Source of the DNA: Bacteroidota bacterium
GTDB taxonomy: Bacteria; Bacteroidota; Bacteroidia; Chitinophagales; Chitinophagaceae
Reading direction: 5' to 3'
Assembly: GCA_018267575.1 (NCBI GenBank)
Contig: JAFDYF010000105.1
Location: 1 to 64,000 of the forward strand
Length of the DNA: 64,000 nt
Of this stretch, positions 8,202 to 15,920 are shown in pieces. The position numbers and the translations under genes are program-made. The first letter of the stretch is position 1. Every line of letters begins with the position of its first letter. The notes beneath the pieces are model-generated. The model ran no database searches. It saw only the letters and a list, made by a program, of their open reading frames with translations, and had not been told where the DNA came from.

Positions 8202-9023
8202 TTATAGAAACAGATCCGTCATCAAATTTTGCTGGGGGTTTACTGCATACTTGGTAAAATCCGTCAATCCTTCTTGCATCAAAACTTCCTCATCAATAAA
8301 AAAGTTCCCCGAGCATTCTTCGGCCGATTTTTGTAAAATATAAAAAGCTGCATCTGCAACAATCTCTGGGGTACGGCTGCGTTGGATTAGGTAATCACCT
8401 CCCAATAAATTTTTTACCGCAGCCGTTGCAATAGTGGTTCTGGGCCAAAGCGCATTGGCAGCAATCTTAAATGGTTTCAATTCTTCTGCAAGACCAATCA
8501 CAATCATGCTCATACCATATTTGCTCATGGTGTAAGCCAAATGTTTTCCAAACCATTTTTTATCAAGACTGATGGGTGGGGAAAGATTTAGTATATGAGC
8601 GTTTGTGGATTTCTTCAAATAAGGGATACAAGCCTTACTGGTAAAAAAACTGCCCCGTATATTGATATCATGCATCAGATCGAAACGTTTGGGTTCCGTT
8701 TGTTCCGTTGGGGTTAAACCAATGGCGCTGGCATTGTTCACCAATATATCTATGCCACCAAGCACTTCCACCGTTTTTGCTACCATGGCGTTTATTTGGT
8801 CTTCAAAACGGATATCTGCCTGTATCGGCAATATTTTACCCGTACCCGCTTTAGCAATCTCTTCGGCTGCGCTGTAGATGGTGCCTTCAAGTTTGGGGTT
8901 CGCCTCTGTCGTCTTACCAGCAATGGCAATATTCGCTCCTTCCTTTGCAAGCCTGATGGCTATTGCTTTCCCGATGCCACGGCTACCGCCAGTGATCAAC
9001 ACATTTTTATTTTTAAAGCTCAT
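8202..9023 (-). CDS. Short-chain dehydrogenase/reductase, HSDL2-like
   Basis: A 273-residue classical SDR. The cofactor motif TGGSRGIG is at 11-18, the structural NNAS at 96-99, and the catalytic Ser148, Tyr164 and Lys168 (YTMSK) are present. The text around it (NIAIAGKTTEANPKLEGTI, EQTEPKRFDLMHDINIRG, LNLSPP) matches the bacterial relatives of hydroxysteroid dehydrogenase-like protein 2, which lack the SCP2 domain found in animals. The substrate is unknown, probably a fatty-acyl or ketone compound. A near-palindrome at 9058-9073 lies upstream of the start. Confidence 0.88.
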   Translation of the reverse strand: MSFKNKNVLITGGSRGIGKAIAIRLAKEGANIAIAGKTTEANPKLEGTIYSAAEEIAKAGTGKILPIQADIRFEDQINAMVAKTVEVLGGIDILVNNASAIGLTPTEQTEPKRFDLMHDINIRGSFFTSKACIPYLKKSTNAHILNLSPPISLDKKWFGKHLAYTMSKYGMSMIVIGLAEELKPFKIAANALWPRTTIATAAVKNLLGGDYLIQRSRTPEIVADAAFYILQKSAEECSGNFFIDEEVLMQEGLTDFTKYAVNPQQNLMTDLFL

Positions 9024-9057
9024 ATGAGTCTTGTTTATCTGTGAAAAAAGGGCTTGT

Positions 9058-9073
9058 ACGAAAACGCTTTCGT
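9058..9073. promoter_or_regulatory. Imperfect palindrome upstream of the SDR gene
   Basis: ACGAAAACGCTTTCGT has perfect 6-base arms (ACGAAA/TTTCGT) around a CG-containing centre, the form of a LacI- or TetR-type operator. It lies 35 bases upstream of the start codon at 9023. Only one copy was found, so the call is weak. Confidence 0.3.
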
Positions 9074-9186
9074 AATTCTACTACAATATATGGAATTAAT
9101 GCATTTTGCAAATCAAGCATATTTTCTATTGCAGGAACTGTCGATTGCTTGTATGTTTGTATTGTTAAGTATGATTGATACGACAG

Positions 9187-9380
9187 AATAAAAAATCCAA
9201 ATCCAGAGAGACCAAAATCCTAAATCCAAAAACCAATTCCAGAATCCTGAGAAAAACCAAATCCAAAGAATCCGAAAAACCGAGCCAATTCCATGAAAAG
9301 CAAAAATCCAATTATTTGAAGAAAAATGTACATTCTGTTATCAATGATGCTCGACACGTTTAAATCCAAGATCTGAATCC
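9187..9380. repeat. Degenerate AAATCCAAA word repeat in a 740-bp gene-free spacer
   Basis: The words ATCCAAATCC, AAATCCTAAATCC, CAGAATCCTGAG, CCAAATCCAAAGAATCC and AAAAATCCAATT follow one another from 9187 to about 9320, with an outlier at 9361-9380 (AAATCCAAG, GAATCC). An open frame over part of this stretch (9175-9363) encodes only K/S/N/P-rich low-complexity sequence and is not accepted as a gene. Nothing else is seen from 9074 to 9456. Confidence 0.6.
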
Positions 9381-9456
9381 ATGTTCCTACGAAATTGATT
9401 AAAATTTGTACCTATTGATGGCCGAGAAATGTTGGTTTGTTAGTACAAAGAAATTG

Positions 9457-9484
9457 AAAGCCCCGAGTAAAATCGGGGCTTTTT
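9457..9484 (+). terminator. Strong hairpin terminator with no plus-strand gene before it
   Basis: A 10-bp stem (AAAGCCCCGA at 9457-9466 with TCGGGGCTTT from 9473), a 6-base loop and a T-run (9480-9484) on the plus strand. No plus-strand gene lies before it. It could instead be the bidirectional end of the minus-strand efflux operon that finishes at 9761, since the minus-strand flank is also fairly T-rich. Confidence 0.65.
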
Positions 9485-9503
9485 ATTTGGAGAATATTTT
9501 TTT

Positions 9504-9722
9504 GCCACTGATTTTATGATTATGACCTGACTTGTTTCAACCTCTCCAATCAGTGCATCAGTGGCTTCTTCATTTTTTGCCACTGATTTTGTGATTAATG
9601 AATGATTGTTTCAAACCCCAATCAGTGAATCAGTGGCTTCTCGCAGAAATTTTTTTTTTTGCCACTGATTTTATGATTAGCTATTGAGCTTTTTCAAAAC
9701 CCTTTATCAGTGAATCAGTGGC
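9504..9722. repeat. Three tandem copies of a palindromic-ended element of about 60 bp
   Basis: The copies are 9504-9565, 9579-9637 and 9661-9722. Each begins GCCACTGATTTTrTGATTA and ends with two words of the form AATCAGTG(A/C)ATCAGTGGC, so its ends are inverted repeats of one another, with an AT-rich centre holding a TTTCAA core. Each is preceded by a T-rich stretch. They lie between the efflux operon and the terminator at 9457. Confidence 0.85.
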
Positions 9723-9760
9723 TACCTCCTTAAACCTCCCACCCCAAACCTTACACCGTC

Positions 9761-11308
9761 TCAATGCGCATCCACTGCCATCTTCGGGCCTTTCTTAAAT
9801 TTCTGTAGAAAAACGATCGGTATACAACAAAGTACAAATACCCCTACCAACAAATAAAGATGGTCATAGGTCAATAACATTGTCTGTTTCATTACCGCAC
9901 CTTCCATTGCGTGGTTAGCCATTTGCTGGGCCGTAAGCGGGTTAAACCCTTTAGATGTAAAACCTTGCACCATCATCTGATTACGTTGTTGGTAAGCAGG
10001 GTTATAAGGGTTGATATTTTCAATCAATTTTACACGGTTCTCACCAGAATTGATATGTATCAAGGTGGTGATGATGGCGATACCAAAAGACCCCCCCAAC
10101 TGACGCATCATATTGTTAAGACCTGTGCCTTGCCCAATCTCAGGGCCTTTCAAATCTTGCAGTGCGAGTGTGGTCAATGGAACAAACAATAGGCTCATGC
10201 CTACTCCACGTATGATCAATGGCGTGAAAAAATCCCCTGTACCTGATTCTAACGTGGAATTGGAGAGCATCCATGTGAAAATAAAGAAAAGGCCAAAACC
10301 AAGGGATGACATAAACTGTGCAGGCACCCCACGTTTGAGCATGATCCCGATAAAAGGCATCATGATGATGGTGGCCAAGCCACCCGGAAACAAGATGATA
10401 CCGGTTTGTTGCGCAGTAAATCCCAACAGGTTTTGACAAAACACCGGGAAAATAAATACCGATCCGTACAAGGCAAATCCCAGAGTGAACGTGGTGACAA
10501 TCCCAATCCCAAAACTCCGATTCCTGATAATTCGAAGATTAACGATTGGATGATCGGTTGTCAATTCCCGCCACAAAAAAAGTATGGAAGATACAATGGT
10601 CGTAACTACAAGCACCGCGATATAGGTTTTGGCAAACCAGTCCTCAGACTCCCCTTTTTCCAATACCACTTGCAAGCTGCCCACGGCGGATGTCAATAAT
10701 ATAATCCCCCACCAATCGATGGGTTTTCCCTTTCCATATTTCGGCGACTCCTTAACAAACGTGGAAACCAAAAAAGCAGCAACAGCCCCAACCGGAATAT
10801 TTACATAAAATATATAAGGCCAGCTAAAATGGTCAGTGATAAAACCTCCAATAGTAGGGCCCACTGTTGGTCCGACCACAGCACCCAAACCAAACAAGGC
10901 CGTAGCCATACCAATTTCCTCACGAGGCCAGGTTTCCATCAAAATGGCTTGGGCCGTTGAGAGCAATCCGCCACCGGCCAATCCTTGTAATATGCGGAAG
11001 ATGATCAGTTCCGTCAAACTATGTGCATTACCGCATAGGAAAGAAGCGAATGTGAATAACAATATAGAAGTAAGAAAATAATTTTTCCGACCGAATTTAT
11101 CGCCCAACCACCCCGACATCGGAAGGATGATGACATTGGCTACTGCATAGCCCGTAACAATCCAACCCGAATCCTCCAAGGTGGCACCCAAATTTCCCAT
11201 GATATCCGGCAAGGCCACATTCACAATAGTGGTATCAATCAGCTCAAGCAGAGAAGCAGTGATCACCGTGATGGTGATGATCCACTTTCTGAATCCATGT
11301 TCTGCCAT
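9761..11308 (-). CDS. emrB: DHA2-family MFS multidrug efflux permease (EmrB/QacA type)
   Basis: A 515-residue inner-membrane drug:proton antiporter with the 14 hydrophobic segments expected of the DHA2 family. Diagnostic sequences are LLELIDTTIVNVALPDIMGNL in helix 1, WIVTGYAVANVIILP, the loop GWLGDKFGRKNYF (MFS motif A), AILMETWPREEIGMATALFGLGAVVGPTVGP (antiporter motif C) and the late NMMRQLGGSFGIAI. It is the last gene of a TetR-TolC-HlyD-permease operon, 66 bases after the adaptor gene, and would work with both to export hydrophobic compounds across the two membranes. The substrate is not deducible. Confidence 0.93.
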   Translation of the reverse strand: MAEHGFRKWIITITVITASLLELIDTTIVNVALPDIMGNLGATLEDSGWIVTGYAVANVIILPMSGWLGDKFGRKNYFLTSILLFTFASFLCGNAHSLTELIIFRILQGLAGGGLLSTAQAILMETWPREEIGMATALFGLGAVVGPTVGPTIGGFITDHFSWPYIFYVNIPVGAVAAFLVSTFVKESPKYGKGKPIDWWGIILLTSAVGSLQVVLEKGESEDWFAKTYIAVLVVTTIVSSILFLWRELTTDHPIVNLRIIRNRSFGIGIVTTFTLGFALYGSVFIFPVFCQNLLGFTAQQTGIILFPGGLATIIMMPFIGIMLKRGVPAQFMSSLGFGLFFIFTWMLSNSTLESGTGDFFTPLIIRGVGMSLLFVPLTTLALQDLKGPEIGQGTGLNNMMRQLGGSFGIAIITTLIHINSGENRVKLIENINPYNPAYQQRNQMMVQGFTSKGFNPLTAQQMANHAMEGAVMKQTMLLTYDHLYLLVGVFVLCCIPIVFLQKFKKGPKMAVDAH

Positions 11309-11374
11309 TTTTACAAAATTTTGAAAATTATTTTAAAAGCCGTAAGCCAATAGCCCCAAGCCCACAGCTCGATG

Positions 11375-12418
11375 CTATTTCGTATGCACCACTACCTGCA
11401 CACTCATGCCAGGCCGCAAGCGGTTGATGATGGCAGAATCTGCTTGCAGGGTAATTTTAACAGGTACCCGCTGTACGACTTTTACAAAATTACCCGTTGC
11501 ATTATCGGGAGGGAGCAATGAAAACTTTGCTCCAGTTGCTCCCGCGAAAGATTGCACAACCCCAACAATTTTCTGATCTGGGAAAGCATCCACTTGCACA
11601 TCCACTTTATCATTCACAGCTAAATGCTGCATCTGAGTTTCTTTAAAATTGGCTGTAACGAAAATCCCATTATCATGCACAATCGAAAAAAGCATTTGCC
11701 CCGCCTGTACCAGTTGACCTTCCTGTATACCTTTTTTTGAAACCGTACCTGTAGCGGGCGCCACAATTACCGTATACGACAACTGTAATTTCGCATAATC
11801 AATATCCGCCTGCCTACTAGCAATAATCGAAGTCGTTGCCCCAACTTGCGATTGGTTCGAGTTCACTTTTTTAACTTGCACGGGCAATTGGGTCTGCGCA
11901 ACTACCAGTTGTGCTTCGGCTGCATCTTTGGCAGCTTTGGCATCATCGAATTGTGCCTTCGTGATGGCATGATCATTATAGAGGTTCTGAAAACGTTCAA
12001 AATCCTGGGTCGTTTTCCAAACCTGTACTTTGGCCGCATTCACATTTGCCTGTGCAGTAGAGATACCCGTTTTCGCTTCCAACACATTGGATTCAGAAAC
12101 ACTCACTGATTGTTTTGCAGCAAACAAGGCAGCTTCTGCCTGTTGCAATCGTATCTTATAATCGCGGTCATCCAATATTACCAAGGTGTCGCCTGCTTTC
12201 ACCAATTGGTTATCCTGAAAACGGATTTCTTTCACATACCCGCCAACTCTTGCTACAACCGGGCTAATGTCTGCATCTACCTGCGCGTCATCTGTTACTT
12301 CATGGCTTTGATAATACAAATATTCCTTTACGGTAAAGATCAGCGCCCCTACCAATACCAATCCAAGTATTATGGGGAAAATCAGTTTTTTACTATTTTT
12401 TGGTTTTGTCTCGCTCAT
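11375..12418 (-). CDS. emrA: HlyD/EmrA-family membrane-fusion adaptor
   Basis: A 347-residue periplasmic adaptor anchored by one N-terminal helix (about residues 11-31). The two halves of the biotinyl-lipoyl-like domain (VARVGGYVKEIRFQDNQLVKAGDTLVILDD and, after a long coiled coil from about 75 to 205, IVAPATGTVSKKGIQEGQLVQAGQML) are clear. A beta-barrel region with FVTANFKETQ and VDAFPDQKIVGVV follows. This is the EmrA type, which links a 14-helix permease to a TolC-like channel. It lies 11 bases after the TolC gene and 66 bases before the permease gene. Confidence 0.94.
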   Translation of the reverse strand: MSETKPKNSKKLIFPIILGLVLVGALIFTVKEYLYYQSHEVTDDAQVDADISPVVARVGGYVKEIRFQDNQLVKAGDTLVILDDRDYKIRLQQAEAALFAAKQSVSVSESNVLEAKTGISTAQANVNAAKVQVWKTTQDFERFQNLYNDHAITKAQFDDAKAAKDAAEAQLVVAQTQLPVQVKKVNSNQSQVGATTSIIASRQADIDYAKLQLSYTVIVAPATGTVSKKGIQEGQLVQAGQMLFSIVHDNGIFVTANFKETQMQHLAVNDKVDVQVDAFPDQKIVGVVQSFAGATGAKFSLLPPDNATGNFVKVVQRVPVKITLQADSAIINRLRPGMSVQVVVHTK

Positions 12419-12429
12419 AAATTGGTTCT

Positions 12430-13776
12430 TTAATCTTTTATAAATAAGATAATATATTTTGGTTGTATATGTCCAGTTGATTTCAGCAAATGGTAATAAG
12501 CAATAGTCGCATCCGATTTGGCCAGCTCTAAGTTGATCCGGGCCTGATACAATAAAGTTTGTGCGTCGATCCGATCGGTGGTGGTGGCCAGGTTATTGTG
12601 GAATTTCGATTCCATTACCCGCTCATTTTCGGTGGCCTGGGTAATCGCATCCTGTAATATTTTTATTTTATCCAATGCATAATGGAACTGCTTGAATTGC
12701 TGGTGCACTTCTGTTTTGATCTGATCTGATTCCGCATCCTTGCTGATTTGTATTTCACGTTGCTGGATCTTTGCTTCGCTGATTTTATTTTTTGTTTTGT
12801 ACAAAGAAGAAATATCCCAACTAGCATTCAGACCAATCACAAACGGCGCCAAATAACTGCCACTGGTAGGTATCAAAGCTTTGGAAAGATTGATATAATA
12901 CAAACTGCCGCCTACTCCTACTGTGGGCAATTGCTGGTCATGTATTTTTTTAAGGTTGATGCCTGCCAACTCTGATTGAAAATCGAGTGACCCAAATTCT
13001 TTCCGATCCTTCAAGGCCTGTTGTAGGTAGCTGTTAAAATCACTTTCCGCTATCAACTTATAGCTCACATCCTGCACCTCAATTTTGGTGGAATCAGGAA
13101 GCCCCAACAACAAATTCATATTATAATTAGCGATAGACTGATTGTTTTCCAGTTCCATCATCAACAGCTCTGTATTGGATTGCTGTAATTCATATCTGAG
13201 CACATCGTTTCTGGTCGCTAACCCTTGACCTTCGAATTTCTTAATCTCTTCCAGCTTGCTTTGTATATCATCCAAGTTTTGCTTGATGATAATTTCGCTT
13301 TGTTTTATTTTATAAAAATTCAGGTAGCTGTCAATGACAGTAGAAACTACTTCATCCTTATCCTTTTCAGCATCCAGCTTGCTCATTTTCACCAGGAGGT
13401 CGGCCGATTGTTGGGCATACTTAAACTGATGGCCCGCAAAGATGGGTTCGTTCACACTCAAGGTAGATTGATAGAGTGTATTGTCAAAAGGAAAGCGAAT
13501 AGTCCCTGATTTAGCAGTATCGCCCGGTATATGCAGACTCCTGGTGAGCATCAATGCATGGCTATAGCCTGCGCTTATTTTTGCGGAAGGAAGGGCTGCG
13601 TCCTTGGATTGCTCCAATTGGGATAAAGCCTGATCAATCTTGCTTTGGGACAGTTTCAATCTTTTACTGTTCTGCACTCCCAATTGTACCGCCTCTTCCA
13701 AGCTGAGCGCTTTTGTTTGCGCATGGAGCATAGAAGTAGCCGTTAAAAAGGAAAAAATCCAAACTAATCTTTTCAT
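12430..13776 (-). CDS. TolC-family outer-membrane efflux channel
   Basis: A 448-residue protein with a signal peptide (MKRLVWIFSFLTATSMLHAQ) followed by the duplicated helical hairpins of outer-membrane efflux proteins. The opening LSLEEAVQLGVQNSKRLKLSQSKIDQA and the repeat-half element around AESDFNSYLQQALKDRKEFGSL are typical. It provides the exit duct for the adaptor and permease encoded next. It is 13 bases after the TetR gene and 11 bases before the adaptor gene, so the four genes form one transcription unit. Confidence 0.92.
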   Translation of the reverse strand: MKRLVWIFSFLTATSMLHAQTKALSLEEAVQLGVQNSKRLKLSQSKIDQALSQLEQSKDAALPSAKISAGYSHALMLTRSLHIPGDTAKSGTIRFPFDNTLYQSTLSVNEPIFAGHQFKYAQQSADLLVKMSKLDAEKDKDEVVSTVIDSYLNFYKIKQSEIIIKQNLDDIQSKLEEIKKFEGQGLATRNDVLRYELQQSNTELLMMELENNQSIANYNMNLLLGLPDSTKIEVQDVSYKLIAESDFNSYLQQALKDRKEFGSLDFQSELAGINLKKIHDQQLPTVGVGGSLYYINLSKALIPTSGSYLAPFVIGLNASWDISSLYKTKNKISEAKIQQREIQISKDAESDQIKTEVHQQFKQFHYALDKIKILQDAITQATENERVMESKFHNNLATTTDRIDAQTLLYQARINLELAKSDATIAYYHLLKSTGHIQPKYIILFIKD

Positions 13777-13789
13777 GTTTTTTTAAAAT

Positions 13790-14416
13790 TTATGATTCCT
13801 CATTTTTAATTTTCAGATGGGCATGCAATACTTGTTTCAGATGGGATTTCAATCGTGGGGTCATCTTCTTACGGTAAGCTTCGTCGTTGTCTTTTTCAAT
13901 ATGAAGTATGCGGCTCCAATAATGCCGAGCCTGGGTGAACTGGGAGATCGCACCCATAAATGTGCCAATGGTCAATTCGATATCTATTTCTTTACGGAAA
14001 AATTTTTTCCGTTGACCATCCGTGATGATTTTCTTGAGTTGCTCGAAATTTTTTTGTTTGATATCGATAATCAATTCACGGATTTCTTCAGACCGGCTAT
14101 TGTTCCCTTGCTGAAGCATGAGGTTATGAAAACAAAAATTGCTCATGATCTTGTCCACATAAAAATCAATCACCCGGTCCATTTTCTCGATAGGCGTCAA
14201 CACCTCATCTTTGTTGAGTTCCTGCAAGGTGGTAAAGCTGGCACGATATTCTATGAGCGCTTCCAGCAATTTTTCCTTGGAGCCAAAATAGTAGGAAATC
14301 ATGGCCAGGTTCACATTGGCTTGATGAGCAATGTCCCTAACAGAAGTGCCGTCAAAGCCATTTTCCCCAAACAGCTTCTCGGCCACCATCAATATATGTT
14401 CTCTTTTGTCCGCCAT
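13790..14416 (-). CDS. TetR/AcrR-family repressor of the efflux operon
   Basis: A 208-residue regulator. The ATG at 14416 (MADKREHILMVAEKLF) is preferred to one 33 bases upstream because the promoter -7 box lies at 14437-14444, which leaves a normal short leader. The helix-turn-helix is DGTSVRDIAHQANVNLAMISYYFGSKEKLLEALIEYRA at about residues 25-62. The ligand-binding half is variable, as is usual. It is the first gene of the operon and sits directly behind the tandem palindromes at 14441-14474, so autorepression and ligand-induced release of the pump genes are likely. Confidence 0.93.
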   Translation of the reverse strand: MADKREHILMVAEKLFGENGFDGTSVRDIAHQANVNLAMISYYFGSKEKLLEALIEYRASFTTLQELNKDEVLTPIEKMDRVIDFYVDKIMSNFCFHNLMLQQGNNSRSEEIRELIIDIKQKNFEQLKKIITDGQRKKFFRKEIDIELTIGTFMGAISQFTQARHYWSRILHIEKDNDEAYRKKMTPRLKSHLKQVLHAHLKIKNEES

Positions 14417-14436
14417 TCCATTTTTGATTGACGGCA

Positions 14437-14474
14437 CAAAATTAAACAAACGTTTGAATTAAACAAACGTTTAA
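14437..14474 (-). promoter_or_regulatory. Efflux-operon promoter with tandem TetR operator
   Basis: On the minus strand TTTG (14467 to 14464) and TAATTTTG (14444 to 14437), spaced by 19, fit the Bacteroidota -33/-7 promoter. The 15-base sequence ATTAAACAAACGTTT is repeated head to tail at 14441-14455 and 14458-14472, with the palindrome AAACGTTT in each copy. The copies occupy the region between and over the two promoter boxes, as expected for a repressor that blocks its own promoter. Confidence 0.75.
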
Positions 14475-14509
14475 TTAAATTTACAATTCGTTAACATGAG
14501 ATGGCCCGA

Positions 14510-15499
14510 TTACAAAAAATCTACCTGCGGCTTATTTTGCAAAATACCCTCGATGCGTTCCGTTACCTCTGGGGTCAATTTTTCCAAGCTGCTGATTGCC
14601 TTGAGGTTATCATGCAATTGTTCTTTTTTGGTAGCACCCAAAATAGCGGTGGTCACGTTGGGGTTTTTGATGCACCAGGCAATGGCCAAGGAAGCCAAGG
14701 ACACTTGCAATTCATTGGCAAGCACCGTAAGTTGTTTTACTTTATTAATCCGGTCTTCATGCATCCAGCGGTCGCGGAGCCATTCAAAGCCTTTAATAGC
14801 AAACCTTGAATCAGTCGGAAAACCTTCATTATATTTTCCCGTCAAAAAACCCGCTGCCAATGGGCTCCAGATGGTGGTGCCCAAGCCCACATTTTTGAAC
14901 ACCGGAATATAATCCTGCTCCATTTTGAAACGGTCGAACATATTGTATTGTGGCTGCTCCATGGTTGGCCCTATCAACCGGTACTGTTGAGCCACCCGAT
15001 GCGCTTCCATGATTTCGCCAGCACTCCACATGCTGGTGCCCCAGTATAAAATTTTTCCTTGTTGGATCAGGGTGTTCATGGTCCAAACCACTTCTTCAAT
15101 AGGCACATTGGGATCGGGCCGATGACAGAAAAACAGATCCAAATAATCCACCTGCAAACGTTTCAATGCTTCCTGACAAGCCTCCATCACATGTTTGCGG
15201 CTCAGCCCTGTTTGGTTGGGCCTGTTCTCTTTGCCCCTCCAACCAAAATACACTTTCGAAGAAACCGTATAAGAAGTCCTGTCCCAATTTTTTTTCTTCA
15301 ACACCCTACCCATCATCAGTTCGCTTTGTCCCAATGCATACACTTCGGCATTGTCAAAAAAGTTGATACCTGCATCGTAAGCAATGCCCATCAGCTCATC
15401 CGCCGTGCTGTCCTCGATCTGCTTGTGAAAGGTCACCCAACTGCCAAAGGATAAAATACTTAACTGAAGCCCTGATTTTCCGAGATAACGGTATTCCAT
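14510..15499 (-). CDS. Aldo/keto reductase, Kv-beta/YghZ-like
   Basis: A 329-residue (alpha/beta)8 NADPH-dependent oxidoreductase of full length. The catalytic tetrad is Asp49, Tyr54, Lys82 and His126 (NFFDNAEVY, SSKVYFG, FFCHRPD). The signature segments YRYLGKSGLQLSILSFGSW, GLSRKHVMEACQEALKRLQVDYLDL and GTSMWSAGEIMEA place it near the potassium-channel beta-subunit and YghZ branch, which reduces aldehydes such as methylglyoxal in bacteria. It is on the same strand as the TetR operon but is separated from it by that operon's own promoter, so it is probably a separate unit. Confidence 0.92.
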   Translation of the reverse strand: MEYRYLGKSGLQLSILSFGSWVTFHKQIEDSTADELMGIAYDAGINFFDNAEVYALGQSELMMGRVLKKKNWDRTSYTVSSKVYFGWRGKENRPNQTGLSRKHVMEACQEALKRLQVDYLDLFFCHRPDPNVPIEEVVWTMNTLIQQGKILYWGTSMWSAGEIMEAHRVAQQYRLIGPTMEQPQYNMFDRFKMEQDYIPVFKNVGLGTTIWSPLAAGFLTGKYNEGFPTDSRFAIKGFEWLRDRWMHEDRINKVKQLTVLANELQVSLASLAIAWCIKNPNVTTAILGATKKEQLHDNLKAISSLEKLTPEVTERIEGILQNKPQVDFL

Positions 15500-15530
15500 G
15501 TTGTTCGATTTTATTGTGATGGTAAAAAGT

Positions 15531-15692
15531 ACAAGGTATAAGGTTTGAGGTATAGGGTAAGGCGCTCTAACTATTTACAAATGTACTACAGACTCTTAAC
15601 TACCGGCTAACGACTCCAATCTTCCCGTCTTTCGGACTTCCTCACTATCGACTCCCGACCACCTTACACCCCATGCCTTTTACCTTAGCTTA
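15531..15692. repeat. Word-like repeats upstream of the methionine synthase promoter
   Basis: Two families are present. AAGGTATAAGG, TTTGAGGTATAGGGTAAGG (15533-15562) reappear as complementary words at 15661-15692 (CCTTACACCCC, TTTTACCTTAGC). Between them, 15584-15660 is made of words such as AGACTCTTAACTACCGG, CTAACGACTCC, TCTTTCGGACTTCC and CTATCGACTCCCGACC. No gene is possible here. Confidence 0.65.
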
Positions 15693-15708
15693 AAATTTAC
15701 TATCTTTG
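15678..15708 (+). promoter_or_regulatory. Putative methionine synthase operon promoter
   Basis: TATCTTTG (15701-15708) is an exact -7 box, and TTTT (15678-15681) is a 3-of-4 match to the -33 box, 19 bases upstream. The start codon of the operon is at 15921, so the transcript would carry a leader of about 200 nt. Confidence 0.6.
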
Positions 15709-15920
15709 CCCCCAATTAACAGGCGGATTTGTTTATTGTTCAGCCTGTGGTCAATAAAACTGAACTAATAAACGATTACACTTCGGCATACCTACACTGC
15801 CAGTTTCTCGTTAATAGTTCAAGAAAATTTTTTTGAAGCGGGCTTCAGCAACCCTATTTCACATTGTTGCGTCGCACTCTTCAACTGAAACAATTCTATT
15901 CAGCGCTTAACGGATGAAAC
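15709..15920 (+). promoter_or_regulatory. Structured mRNA leader of the methionine synthase operon, class unknown
   Basis: The leader contains CAGGC (15720-15724) complementary to GCCTG (15743-15747), and a longer helix of GTTTATTGTTCAG (15731-15743) with CTGAACTAATAAAC (15760-15773). The second helix begins inside the loop of the first, so they must either compete or form a pseudoknot. Further along are GAAGCGGGCTTC (15835-15846) and a 36-base word (15867-15902) shared with the pyrH-tsf spacer. A leader on a methionine gene suggests control by S-adenosylmethionine or cobalamin, but no S-box core, B12 box or other known riboswitch core was found. Confidence 0.4.

Noticed and set aside
9175..9363. 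Small plus-strand gene of 62 codons
   Set aside because: It is a translation of AAATCC words only (K, S, N and P rich) with no protein-like pattern.
9504..9722. CRISPR or direct repeat array with spacers
   Set aside because: Only three copies, each itself ended by inverted repeats, and the intervals are short T-rich runs.
14496..14912. Plus-strand frames opposite the aldo/keto reductase and TetR genes
   Set aside because: The minus-strand frames carry complete catalytic and DNA-binding motifs; the plus-strand ones are shadows.
15709..15920. S-box (SAM-I), SAM-II or cobalamin riboswitch before metH1
   Set aside because: The fragment CTTCAGCAACC recalls the S-box core and CATACCTACACTGCC recalls a B12 box, but the required flanking core sequences and stems are missing, so no known class is called.
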